A stretch of 64,000 nucleotides of DNA. Source: Auricularia sp. M13. Taxonomy: Eukaryota; Basidiomycota; Agaricomycetes; Auriculariales; Auriculariaceae. The position numbers and the translations under genes were made by a program. A model generated the notes under the pieces. That model searched no databases. It was not told where the DNA came from and saw only the letters and a list, made by a program, of their open reading frames with translations. The stretch is taken from the NCBI GenBank assembly GCA_037042915.1, contig CM073194.1:3472001-3536000 (forward strand), given 5' to 3'. Shown here piece after piece: positions 10,006-19,724 of this stretch; position 1 is the first letter of the stretch, and each line of letters starts with the position of its first letter.

Positions 10006-12111
10006 GACTTGGCTAATCAGGGGGGTGAACCAGAATTTGAAACTCTGGATGGGGATGGGGACGACGGAGACGCTGACGCTTTTTGGCGCGAGCTAGAAGC
10101 TGACGCCGTTGCCGGTCTCAACGCGCCTGCTGCGCCTCCCGTAGCCCCTCAGATACCTGCTCCTGAAGAGCCCGCCCCAGGTCCGGCTGCACCTCGTCGC
10201 GCTCCCGCGCGCGAGAAGCGGCCGCCGGCAGGCGCTATGCGCGAGCCGGATCTACGCAAAACGTCTCAATACCCTATCGCACCGCCGCTTTCGGGCGGCG
10301 TGCAGCCCGATGCGCCTCAGCCTGAAGGGGGTGATGCCCCTGAAGGCGAGGAAGACCATGCTCAACTCGCCTCCGCGTTCGCCACTGCGCTGCGAGCTGG
10401 CCTAGAGTTCATGCTCGAAGATGGCGTGCAGCTCGAACTCGAGGATCTCCTTGAGATAGCGCACAGTCAGAGGGCAGATTCGATGAAGGCCTCCTCGCAC
10501 AGCACTGAGCCTCGCACTTTTCGCGAGGCTATGAACCGTCCTGAAGAGGAAGCCGAACAGTGGCTAACCGCCGCGTTTGACGAACTCAACAGTCTGGTGC
10601 AGAATAAGACTTTTCGTCTCGTTCGACTGCCAGAAGGGCGCAAGCCCATCGGTTCACGCTGGGTCTTTAAGATCAAACGCAATGCAGACGGGAGCATAGA
10701 GCGCTACAAAGCGCGTCTGGTCGCGCAAGGGTTTTCTCAACGTCCAGGCTTTGACTACCATGAGACGTTCGCTCCCACTCCCAAGTGGGCGACGCTTCGT
10801 GCTATCATGGCTCTCGCGGCGTTCGAGGACTGGGAACTCGATAGTGTGGACATATCGTCGGCTTTCCTCAACGGAGAGCTGCACGAAGAGGTCTACATGA
10901 AGCAGCCTCCGGGCTTCGAGCGCAACGGTCCCGAGTGGGTGTTACAGCTCCTGCGCTCGCTCTACGGCTTGAAGCAGGCGAGTCGCATATGGCATGAGAC
11001 ATTGCATAAGACCCTCCTTGAGATGGGGTTCGAGCGGATTCGAGTTGACGCAAGTTGCTGGGTCTTCAAACGACACGACGCGCGCATCCTTGTGCCAGTC
11101 TTCGTTGATGATGTGACCATTGCAACTAAGTCAAAGGAAGCGTCCGCGCGTCTGCGCAAGGAGCTCGGACAGCGTTTCAAGCTTCGTGACCTGGGCCCCA
11201 CCAAATGGCTTTTGGGTGTGGAGATCATTCGTGATCGCAAGAACCGCACGATCTCTATGTCCCAGAAACAGTACGCCCTCGATGTTCTGCGCCGTTTCGG
11301 GCTCGAAGACTGCAACCCGGTGACTACTGCGCTCCCTGACACCAAGCTCTCTGCGTCGATGGCACCTGCCAACGACGAGGAGCGTGCTTACATGGCCGAC
11401 AAGCCCTATCTGAATGCTGTCGGCGCGATCGCGTATCTGTCTATTGGCACCCGTCCTGATCTGCAGTTTGCTGTCGGTGTTCTCGCTCGCTTTGGCGCTA
11501 ATCCCGGTCCTGAGCATTGGAAGGCCTGCAAGCATCTGCTTCGCTATGTCGCCGGGACTATCGACGAGAAGCTCAACTTTGCACCGCCACCGACCCCTGA
11601 CCCTGAGATATTCCGCGTCTACAGCGACGCCGATCATGCCGGCAATCCTGATAACGGACGCTCGACCTCCGGTATGGTGGTCAAAATGGGATCTGGCGCC
11701 ATCAGCTGGTCTAGTCGCCTGCAATCTATCGTCACGCTCTCGTCCACCGAGGCCGAATATGTTGCGGCGTGCAGCGCCGGCCAGGAGCTCATGTGGCTGC
11801 GCAACCTCTTCGCCGAGTTCGGTTTCCCGCTGTCCACCGCGTCCACGATGTACGTGGATAACAACTCCGCAGTCCAAGTCGCAAAGAACCCTCAGCATCA
11901 TGGTCGCATGAAGCACCTAGACCTGAAGTTCTATTGGCTGCGACACGAGGTCGAGCGCGGAACGATCCGTATTCAGCACCTTCCCACCGACATCATGCCC
12001 GCCGACGTTATGACTAAGTCACTGTCTCGCGTCAAACTCGCGTCGATGCGCAAGCTGCTTGGCCTGTCGTCCAACCCGCTCGATTTCGTTCATTCTTCGT
12101 CTTCTATTTGA
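9994..12111 (+). CDS. Copia reverse transcriptase-RNase H part of the polyprotein
   Basis: This is the continuation of the Copia polyprotein in another frame, with no ATG at its head, so it depends on a frame change near 9990-10010. It holds an acidic linker, then the RVT_2 reverse transcriptase (SRWVFKIKRNADGS, ERYKARLVAQGFSQ, VDISSAFLNGELHEEVYM, LYGLKQASRIWHE). The catalytic box reads FVDD instead of the usual YVDD. The RNase H core follows (SDADHAGNPDNGRSTSG, SSTEAEYVAA, VDNNSAVQVAKNP) and ends at TGA 12109-12111. The catalytic aspartates are all present. Confidence 0.9.
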   Translation, partial: EGEGDLANQGGEPEFETLDGDGDDGDADAFWRELEADAVAGLNAPAAPPVAPQIPAPEEPAPGPAAPRRAPAREKRPPAGAMREPDLRKTSQYPIAPPLSGGVQPDAPQPEGGDAPEGEEDHAQLASAFATALRAGLEFMLEDGVQLELEDLLEIAHSQRADSMKASSHSTEPRTFREAMNRPEEEAEQWLTAAFDELNSLVQNKTFRLVRLPEGRKPIGSRWVFKIKRNADGSIERYKARLVAQGFSQRPGFDYHETFAPTPKWATLRAIMALAAFEDWELDSVDISSAFLNGELHEEVYMKQPPGFERNGPEWVLQLLRSLYGLKQASRIWHETLHKTLLEMGFERIRVDASCWVFKRHDARILVPVFVDDVTIATKSKEASARLRKELGQRFKLRDLGPTKWLLGVEIIRDRKNRTISMSQKQYALDVLRRFGLEDCNPVTTALPDTKLSASMAPANDEERAYMADKPYLNAVGAIAYLSIGTRPDLQFAVGVLARFGANPGPEHWKACKHLLRYVAGTIDEKLNFAPPPTPDPEIFRVYSDADHAGNPDNGRSTSGMVVKMGSGAISWSSRLQSIVTLSSTEAEYVAACSAGQELMWLRNLFAEFGFPLSTASTMYVDNNSAVQVAKNPQHHGRMKHLDLKFYWLRHEVERGTIRIQHLPTDIMPADVMTKSLSRVKLASMRKLLGLSSNPLDFVHSSSSI

Positions 12112-12190
12112 AACTCTTTGATTTCTACCTAATCGGTCCACTTTGTTCAACTTTTATCTGTTTCTCTATTTGCTTCGCCCGTGCCGAATC

Positions 12191-12199
12191 AGGGGGGTG
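12191..12199 (+). other. Polypurine tract of Copia element
   Basis: AGGGGGGTG lies immediately before the 3' LTR, the usual place for plus-strand DNA priming. Confidence 0.8.
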
Positions 12200-12418
12200 T
12201 GTTCAGACTATAGTATGATGTGGCACGGACTCTGCTTTGTATCCCGGATGTATCCTACGGTATATAGTCTGAGTTCGGGTCGTCGTGGCACTTCACGCTT
12301 ACCAGTGCTCGACGCCCCGGACTCAGGTACGCTGTACTTCTCGCACTGTACCAATACACACGCTTACCAGTGCTCGACGCCCCGGACTCAGTGACCTTGA
12401 CTCCATTCTGCGCTCACA
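12200..12418 (+). repeat. 3' LTR of Copia element
   Basis: 219 bp, the same sequence as 7080-7298. Its last bases, read on the minus strand, supply the final valine codon and the TGA stop (12414-12416) of the lactonase-like gene. Confidence 0.95.
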
Positions 12419-14356
12419 CCTCCTTCCAGAAATCGAGGTCCATGCCCTCGGCCGCGAGGCCGGAGACGAGGTAGATCTTCGTCTCGGCGAGGACGACGAG
12501 GCGGCCTTGGCCCGCGAACGCGATGTTCGCGCTCGGGCTGTCCACGAAGATCTTGCCCAGCAGTATCCCGCGCGGGTTGAATACCTGCGTTAGAGAGAGA
12601 GAGAGAGTCAGCGTTCGCCGTTAAAGGGGTGGGGTGGGCGGGATGGAGGGGGAGTCGGTTCAAAGTTGATGGAGAAGGAGAGAGGAAGACGATGAAGGAT
12701 CGAAGTGTGAGATCTGAGGGAGGAAACACGAGTAGCAAGAAACGCACATGCACGCCATCCCCCGCCGCAGCGTACACGTTCCCCTTGGTGTCGAGCACGA
12801 GGCCGTCCGGGATGCCGGTGTCGACGTACGCGAAGACGCGCCGGTTCGCGAACGTCTGCACGCGCGCGTCCGCGTCCACGTCGAACGCGTATCTGCTCGT
12901 CATCAGTCATCAGTCATCAATTCCCAGTGTGCAGGGTAGTGGCAATATGAGATGCCAAAGGGGTGGGAGGGAACGCACATGGTCTGCGGCTTCGTCGAGT
13001 CGTACCCGCCCTCTCGCGCGGCGCCCGAGTCCGCACTGCGAACCATCAGCAACGCGTGTGGGAATGGGGAATAGGGAAGGGGAGGGGGGGGAGGGGGGGT
13101 GAACGCACATGTACGCGGTCCTGCCGTCCGGGCTGAACGCGGGCCCGTTGGCCTTCTCGAAGCCGTCCGCGACGACGCGGATCTCGCCCGTGCGCGGGTC
13201 AAAGCGGTAGACATGCACCGGGAGCTGCGAAAAGAAAACGATGAGGAGAATAAGTGAGAATTCATCCATGCCTGCGTGTGGGGGGGAGAGACTCGGAGCA
13301 CGCGCACCTGCGGCTTCGGGCGGAATCCCACGACATATCCGTACCTGCATTCATTCATCAACGTCAACGAATCGGACATCTCTTCAAATAAGGCATTCAG
13401 CGACTCGGACTCACGTGGGGTCGGTGACGAAAATCGCTTTGGACACCGGGTGCACCTTGGCGTCGTTGAGCGAGTTGAACTGCATCCCGAAGTAGTTGTC
13501 CAGGATGACGGTGGCATTGTACGGCGGGGCGGGCTCGACGAGCGCCAGCGAGGGCGGGTGCTCTGCGCCACGGCCGGAGTTGACGAAGAGCAGCTTGCCA
13601 TCGTACCACGTCCCGCCGTTCGTCATCTCCAGCGTCGGCGTCGGCTTAATCTGCAAAAGAAGAGGAATCAGAATAAGAATAATGAGACCGCTCCCAATAG
13701 ACCACGAAATGCGTATGTACTGTACCTCAGTGACAGTCGCCGTGCCCTTCTCCATAGCCTCCTTCAAACTGATCTTGGACAGTACGTTCGTCCTTGCGAG
13801 GCTGCTGGGCGCCCAGCCCGCGTTGGAGCAGAAGAACAGCTCGTCCGTCGCGGCGGCCCACACGGGCGCCTCGTGCGCGAACATGAACGCGTCGTTCTGC
13901 GCGACGAGCGCGATGCGCGGCGCGGCGCCCAGCACCTCCCGGACAAACTCGCGGTCGTACACCTGGAAGACGGGCGCGGCGAACGCGTGGCCCGGCGTGA
14001 AGAGCGACGTCGCGTTCTTCCAGGGGTCCTGTGGGTTGTGCACGTTGGTCGCTTTGCGGTCGACGAACTGAACTTTCCAGCATAAGTGAGTAATTCAGCT
14101 ATACCGCCTGGAGCGGACGCACGACGCAGTGAGGGGGCAGCTCGTTGGCGTTGGTCTGAGCGTGCTCGCCGGCGTGCAGCGCTTTCTTCTGGGTGTACCG
14201 CCAGGCGGTGACGTAGCTGACGGCGGCGACGACGAGCGCGAGCAGCGCGCCGCGCTGCAGGACGGCCTGGACGTCGACGCGCCGCCGCTTCTGTCTTCCA
14301 GCGCGTTCGGGCAGCTTGATGCCCTGCTTCGTGCGCGTCGTGGGCGGGCTCGCCAT
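12414..14356 (-). CDS. SMP-30/gluconolactonase-like beta-propeller protein, membrane-anchored; C-terminus altered by Copia insertion
   Basis: The exons in order are 14356-14105, 14067-13726, 13650-13415, 13344-13308, 13224-13109, 13035-12979, 12892-12748 and 12584-12414 (451 residues). Every junction is GT-AG and in phase. Residues about 36-53 form one hydrophobic anchor after a basic N-terminus, so the propeller probably faces the lumen or outside. Metal-ligand positions of the SMP-30 family are visible: HEAPVW (Glu), MQFNSLND (Asn), KANGPAFSPDG (Asn) and PDGLVLD (Asp). The family includes Ca2+-dependent lactonases and phosphotriesterases; the substrate here is unknown. The stop codon lies inside the Copia LTR. 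In the pre-insertion allele the frame would have run five codons further, to a TAG now at 7055-7057, so only the extreme tail changed. Confidence 0.88.
12419..12423. repeat. Target site duplication CCTCC (right copy, Copia element)
   Basis: Matches 7075-7079. On the minus strand it is GGAGG, part of the last codons of the lactonase-like gene. Confidence 0.95.
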
Positions 14357-15718
14357 GAAATGTGGGGAAGGAAAAGGAGCCGCGCGCGTGGCGGGATGGC
14401 GCCGGCTGGCCGGGACGGTGCTCCGGTCCTCGCGATCTCATTTGAATCTGATCCCGCGATGCATTGGGATGACGGGCTGGCGCGATACCGTCACGGAGGG
14501 GACTCAGCCTTTATCTGGTCCTTTGGCCGCACAGGCACCGACAGAGCCCCTAGCCAACATTATGTAGCTTCACAAATAAAGTGGCCGCCGCTGCGTCAGC
14601 GCGGCGCGTCCACTGTCAATGCGAGACGATTGCCATGACGAGATTAGCAGGAGACGCTGCAGGCACATGCACCCCCCACCAAACAGCCGCTGAGTAAATG
14701 TAATCTCAGTCCGAGATTGTACACAGATGGTTGCGGTGGCAACATTGCAGCCTGGCGCCCGCGTCGGCCAGCAGCGACTCCTGAGTCCCGGACGGGAGCG
14801 TGGATCGGTCTCTCATCCGCCTGTCGCTGCAAGTGTCTCATCATCCCAATGGTATGGCAACATTACCGTAACATTGCCCGCATGAGTGTGGATCGTGTGC
14901 CTCTGTTGACTCCACATCCGTCTGCGACCTTCTGCGAGCTTTTCAAGCTACTGTCCCGATCAGATGACCTCTAGTGCTCAGCTTACTGACAGATCTGCCT
15001 GCGATACGGAACGCGCGCGGGGCCAGGCTTCTCCGCCACCCCTTGCCCTGCAGCGTTTGAATTGCTGAAGCAAATCCCGCACGGTTAAAGAGGAGGATTG
15101 CGGGACGAAAACATCTCGCGAGTCAAACAGTGATCGTGCAGTTGCGATGCCAATTGAATGGACGGGCCACTCCCGCCCCAAGCACTGAGGTTAAAGCACA
15201 GCCAGCAGTCCCCAGGCCCGACACAGATTCTCACCCCGGAGATGAGCGGGGAAGCGCTCAGGCTTCCGCCCGGAGAGATTGGCCACCGCGTTGCACGTCA
15301 TTCGCGAAGCCGCTCTTGGCTCCTTCCGCGTCCATGTAAGTATTCTGTAGTGATTATTCTGTATCCCAACCAGAGGCTGCTGGCTCCCGATCCATTGGCG
15401 TCAAAATATCCAGATAAAGTGCTGAGCCCCAAAAGAGCGTTGCAACTTTTCCGGGGAGTACGCGCTGCAGCGGACATCTGACCCAGCCAATGCCCTGGGA
15501 CGGGCGGCCGCTGCGTGAAGCGTGCTGCGTGACAAAACAAAACAACGCCAAAGCGCCCGATGTGACGCAAGGTAGTTGATTGATGGCCCGAGAGTATAAA
15601 GCTCAGATACTCCGCCCTGCTCAGAGCACACTTCAGAGGCAGTCGCCCCTTCCTGGAGCGGCTTTCGCTGTGCCCCGCAACGCGCATTCCAGATATCTTT
15701 CCTCGTCCTCGCAACAAC
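14357..15718. other. Intergenic, no supported gene
   Basis: The first few hundred bases are the upstream region of the lactonase-like gene (minus strand) and the last 120 the promoter of the small gene at 15719. In between I see only short unrelated open frames without domains or matching splice sites. Confidence 0.45.
15595..15600 (+). promoter_or_regulatory. TATA box of the small gene at 15719
   Basis: TATAAA in the context GAGTATAAAGC, 119 bp upstream of the ATG. Confidence 0.5.
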
Positions 15719-16348
15719 ATGCAGTACCCGCCGACGCCCAGGATATGGACCGTTCCCCTGCCCGGCGTAGGCGCCTTCCATTCAGACGCGTCGGTATCCT
15801 ACGGCAGCAATGCCAGCGCCCCTCGTACGTCTCCGCGTCCTGACGGGCCCACCCAGTGAGTATCTCCGCCCCGCTGACACACGAGTCGATCCCGCGCAGC
15901 TCCCACAGTCCACGCCGTCCTAGCCGACGGCGTCTTATGCGACGCGGCATTATTCACATCGATATCTGCGCGCAGCGCCGTCGCCAGAGGACGCTTCACG
16001 CTGCCCGGCGGCCGCGCCGTCCTCGACGCGCCCGCGGCGTTTCCGCCCGGCCTCCCGGGCGCCACCGTCACGGTGCACCTCGCCAACTGCCCCGCTGTGT
16101 GCATAATATTCATCCGCAGCGGCGGCCTGTTCGTCTCCGTGCGCGACGTGCTGGACGCGGTGGACGCCGCGCTCGGCCGCGCGGTGGGTGCGCGTGCACG
16201 TGCGGTCCACGTCCGTCGGCGAGTTTCGCGTGGAGGTCGTCCCGGCTGCGGCAGCGTCGACGTCGTGAGCGTCGGGCTGCAACTAAATTGCGATCTATTC
16301 TTCCATCTCGTTTCGCGTGTCTACTACAGCGGGGTGTACTATCTGTAA
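15719..16348 (+). CDS. Small two-exon hypothetical protein (DUF6699-like at best)
   Basis: The exons are 15719-15824 and 15900-16348 (184 residues), joined by an intron with a strong GTACGT donor and a GCGCAG acceptor. The first exon is proline-rich with a tryptophan near the start. The second encodes alternating strands and turns, then a VSVRDVLDAVDAALGRAV helix. The strand pattern followed by a 'V-DVL' helix recalls the short DUF6699 proteins that are abundant in Agaricomycetes, but this is only a resemblance. No signal peptide or membrane span is seen. The tail beyond about residue 135 is arginine-rich and may be less constrained. Confidence 0.55.
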
Positions 16349-16795
16349 GCTAACTGTCGGACTCTGCTTTGTTGCGCAATGGAAGCCAAGTGATGCGTTC
16401 CTCACGAGCGCGCGCGGGTGGCGGGGGCGGGACGTCCAGGAGCTCGCTGAGGCTATCTTGGGAACCGTCCCCGCCCGCCGACTGACCCGCACCTCCCCGC
16501 TAGGCGCCAGCCAAGCTGACACTGACAGCGAAGCTCAGAAAGCAGGCGCAACAAGTTTGCCACGGTCTCACCTCACTTCAGGCACTCTACGCCTTCCGAC
16601 GCTTGCCCTGCTCACCGGAAATTATTGCCACAGATGCGGCGCTCCGAGCACTGAGATTCATTTCTCTCACTTATCAGACGCTCCCCCTGTCTGAAGGGAG
16701 CATCTGAAGTGTGCACCGTCACCGGAGACCTCGGGCACAGCGACCAAATACGAGAATCGAAGCCTGAGGGACGGCATACTGCGGCTCACCGTCAG
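16349..16795. other. Intergenic, ends with target duplication GTCAG of outer Gypsy element
   Basis: No gene is seen. Bases 16791-16795 are GTCAG, repeated at 34655-34659 after the distant LTR, which fixes the left edge of the 17.9 kb composite insertion. Confidence 0.7.
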
Positions 16796-17116
16796 TGTAA
16801 CGAGCGTGGCTACACTCGTTGAGGTTCTTCGACAGGAAAGTCCAACTGACGCAACAGCGAACGACCGTCAGAGGTGTCAAGACCGTGGGAGCGGTCCGAG
16901 TCGGTATAACGGAAGAGGGGTCTGCCAGTCAGACCCCTGAGGACGGAATAACGGGATGAGCGGCGCGAGTACGGTCTCGCAGTTCACGATTCACGGTTCA
17001 AGCTTCGCGCCTGAACGTGAGTGAAATGCGAAGTCGGGAAGAGAGTGTATTGCCAAAACAAACAAAAACAAGTCTAATGAACGACGCTCGGAGTTACCCA
17101 TAAAGTACCCCTTACA
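16796..17116 (-). repeat. 3' LTR of outer Gypsy element
   Basis: 321 bp, identical by eye to 34334-34654. Terminal TGTAA...TTACA is an inverted repeat. It contains a perfect 9-bp stem, 5-base loop hairpin at 16916-16938 (AGGGGTCTG...CAGACCCCT) and an A-rich stretch at 17053-17070. Confidence 0.95.
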
Positions 17117-17138
17117 GAGCCCCCCCTCCGAGGGTCGT

Positions 17139-17648
17139 TCATGAGGAGTACCAGTTACGCGCGGCCGTGCGAAGCGCGCGTTTCCAGTCGCTGCCGCTCA
17201 TCGCACCCTTCGCGTGCTTGCCCGAGTCAGGGACCCTGCCACACTTGAGCTCCATCAGCCTCTTGTTGAACCAGTTCTCCACGTGCGGGGAGACCACGCC
17301 CGCGAAGAAGCGGTTGAATACGATGACCGGGGGCAGCAGGCTGCGGGTCGCTAGCACCGACGGGTAGCCTAGGAGCAATGCTTCTTCGGCTTCCGACAGC
17401 CAGTCGTCATGCAGGACGCGGCCATCGACGTGCACGGGGGCCGGGCTGCCGAAGTCGAAAACCGCCGCTGTAGGGCGAAGAGGGAATTGCGGCTCGGAGA
17501 AGGCGCGAAGCGCCAGCGCCAATAATGCGCCGCGGGCGATGGCAGCGCGAGCGACGTGCTGACGATCCGCGATCTTGTAGACTGCGGCGGACCACTGGGC
17601 GTATTGCTGCGCTAGCGGGGCAGCTTCATCGTACCAGTAGTCGTCCGG
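17139..17648 (-). CDS. 3' part of the extra ORF (ORF3) of the outer Gypsy element
   Basis: This is the C-terminal 168 or so codons of the extra ORF, from the duplicated TCCGG at 17644-17648 to the TGA at 17139-17141. It encodes a mixed helix and strand segment with a tryptophan/tyrosine-rich start and a basic end (SGSDWKRALRTAARNWYSS). It was separated from its first part (23793-25618) by insertion of the nested element. Removing that element and one target copy rejoins the two parts in the same frame. Function unknown. Confidence 0.8.
   Translation of the reverse strand, partial: PDDYWYDEAAPLAQQYAQWSAAVYKIADRQHVARAAIARGALLALALRAFSEPQFPLRPTAAVFDFGSPAPVHVDGRVLHDDWLSEAEEALLLGYPSVLATRSLLPPVIVFNRFFAGVVSPHVENWFNKRLMELKCGRVPDSGKHAKGAMSGSDWKRALRTAARNWYSS
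17644..17648. repeat. Target site duplication TCCGG (left copy, nested Gypsy)
   Basis: Repeated at 23793-23797 just after the far LTR of the nested element. Confidence 0.95.
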
Positions 17649-18096
17649 TGTCAGGGCGACGCTGCGGAGCGCGCGGCCGAGAGAGCGGAGACGAGCGGAG
17701 AAAGTCGGAATAGGCGAGCGAGGCCAGCACCACCCGAGGTAACAGTCCGGATCCGAGGGGAAGCGCGCTGGGTAGCGGGGATCCTGAGTATATATTTGAG
17801 AACAGGGAATATACAAGCATACCTGGGTAGCGGGGATCCTGAGAGAACGAGACTGGGGATCACCGCTACCAACAATCAGATATATATACACAAGTGGAAT
17901 CGTCCGATTGATGGTGCGCAGCCACCGGTGTTTACCGACGCAAACGCCAGCTGGCGTTTGCGTCGGCAAACGCCGGCTTATGTAATCGAGCCGGAATGCC
18001 AGAAAGAAAGACCAAACAGTATTAAGACAGGGTCAGGCGGGTAACAGAAAGGGAAAAGGAGTAATGGAAAGGGGAGAAGGGGTCCGGACCCTGACA
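17649..18096 (-). repeat. 3' LTR of nested Gypsy element
   Basis: 448 bp, identical by eye to 23345-23792. It contains a 20-bp direct duplication (GGGTAGCGGGGATCCTGAG motif near 17772 and 17826), a TATATATA stretch near 17880-17888, and a perfect 32-bp palindrome at 17935-17966. Confidence 0.95.
17935..17966. repeat. Perfect 32-bp palindrome in the LTR
   Basis: CCGACGCAAACGCCAG is followed directly by its reverse complement, with no spacer. The second copy is at 23631-23662 in the other LTR. Confidence 0.95.
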
Positions 18097-18109
18097 TCAC
18101 CCCCCCTTC
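18097..18109 (-). other. Polypurine tract of nested Gypsy element
   Basis: On the minus strand a GAAGGGGGGGTGA stretch lies immediately upstream of the 3' LTR, the expected place for plus-strand priming. Confidence 0.75.
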
Positions 18110-18133
18110 AAGGCGCGGCGTCCCGAAGCGCAC

Positions 18134-19724
18134 TCAGCGACGACGACGGCGTCCTCGGGCTGGTGGAGGAGGAGCATCTCCGGGACGCGGGGCGTCAGGG
18201 TGCTTGCGGTGGAAGTCCGCCACGAGTTCCGGCGCGTTCTCAAGGTTTTCCGCCGGTTCCCATGTGTTGTTCTCGCGCGACCACCCCTTCCATTTGACCC
18301 GATAGCGGAGCTTACCACGGTTCCACTCGGAGTTCAAGACCTCTTCGACTTCTTCCTCCAGGTGGCCGTTGACTACCACAGGAGGCGGCGGAGGTTGAGT
18401 CCGACCAGGGATAGCGTCGGGAATGAAGCGGCGGAGGCGGGAGACGTGGAACGTCGGGTGGATCTTCATCGTCGCGGGTAGCTTCAAGCGGTAGGCGTTC
18501 CGCGACACTACCTTCTCCACTGGATAAGGTCCGAACCACTTGTCGTCGAGCTTCTTGGTTGGACGAGTCGTCCGAATGTCCCGCGTCCAGCCAAACTTTA
18601 TCTCCGACCTTGTAGTCGCGATCTCCGCTCCGGTTGGCGTTGTAGAAGCGCGACATGTCTTCCGACGCCTTCCGAAGAGCGGACTTGGCCTCCTCCAGTG
18701 TGTCGTGCATGCGCGACGCAAAGTTCTCCGCCGCCTCAACGCGGCCCTCGCGGGTGGGTTCCACTCCCATCCGCGGGTGTTCTCCATGCGCGAGGAAGAA
18801 CGGAGTCTGCTGGGTCGACGCGTTAATCCGATTGTTGTACGCGAATTCCGCTAGCGGAAGAAGGCGCGCCCAGTCCGACTGGCGCTCATTGCAGAACAGG
18901 CGGAGGTACTGCTCAATCTCCTGGTTGATCCGCTCCGTCTGTCCGTCGGTCTGCGGATGATAAGCGGTGGACGCCAGAGTCTCAATCCCGAGGCGCTTGT
19001 GCAGCGCGCGAGAGAAGGCGGAGACGAACTGTGGGCCGCGGTCGGAAATGATGCCGTCAGAGAGACCGTGCTGCGACCAGACGCGCTCAAGCCACAAGTC
19101 CGCTATACCTTCGGAGCTCACTTCCGACGTCGTCGGAGCAACGTGCACGCGTTTTCCGAGGCGGTCTACAGCGACGAAGATCGAGTCGTAACCTCCGCTT
19201 TCCGGCAGGTCGACGATCAGGTCGCAAGTCGCATACTGCCAGCGCCGTGTCGGAACAGGGTTTGGCATTAGATTTCCGCTTGGGGCGCCCGGGAAGATCT
19301 TGGTCCGATTGCACGCGTCGCAGCCCGCGACGTACGCCGCGATGAAGCGCGTTATCCCGGGCCACCAGTAGTTCCGCGACACGAGCTCCAAAGTCCGCCA
19401 GCGTCCGGGGTGTCCCGCCATCAGACTGTCATGGTGAGCGGCGACAACGCGGCGGCGGAGCTCCGCGTTCTGCGGAACATATACTTTACCGCGGAACAGC
19501 ACTAACCCGTCTTCTTCCGACCACTCATCACTCTCAAGTCCGCGCGCGAGATCGCGAAGTCCGTCAAGCGCCTTGCGCACTACCTCGTCAATCTCCTCCG
19601 AATTCAGAATGTCGCGGAGGATTTGGACCTCCCCATGCGCTTCCGACAAGTGTCCCCGGCGGCCCGCAAGCTCGCGGATCCACTCCGGCTTGAGCAAAAC
19701 GACATCGTTGTTGTCATCCAACAC
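18134..19724 (-). pseudogene. Nested Gypsy: integrase and chromodomain region, frameshifted
   Basis: Two frames carry this region. 19724-18580 encodes the H2C2 zinc finger (HHDSLMAGHPGR...CDACNRTK) and the integrase core with CDLIVDLP, SDRGPQFVS and HPQTDGQTERINQ. A frame change near 18560-18600, at KVWLDAGH, moves the rest to 18787-18134. That part encodes the GPYPV motif and ends in a chromodomain (LRYRVKWKGWSRENNTWEP). The chromodomain is known in chromoviruses to bias integration toward marked chromatin. Conserved catalytic residues are present, but the frame is broken. Confidence 0.88.

Larger units (their letters stand above)
7080..12418 (+). mobile_element. Complete Ty1/Copia LTR retrotransposon, recent insertion
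   Basis: This 5339 bp element is bounded by two 219 bp LTRs (TG...CA) that look identical by eye and by a perfect 5-bp target duplication. The internal order is primer site, gag, zinc knuckle, protease, GAG-pre-integrase, integrase, reverse transcriptase, RNase H, polypurine tract. Integrase lying before reverse transcriptase is the Copia order. The identical LTRs imply insertion too recent for LTR divergence. One frame change splits gag-pro-int from rt-rnh near 9990-10010. The insertion site is the last codons of a minus-strand lactonase-like gene. Confidence 0.95.
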
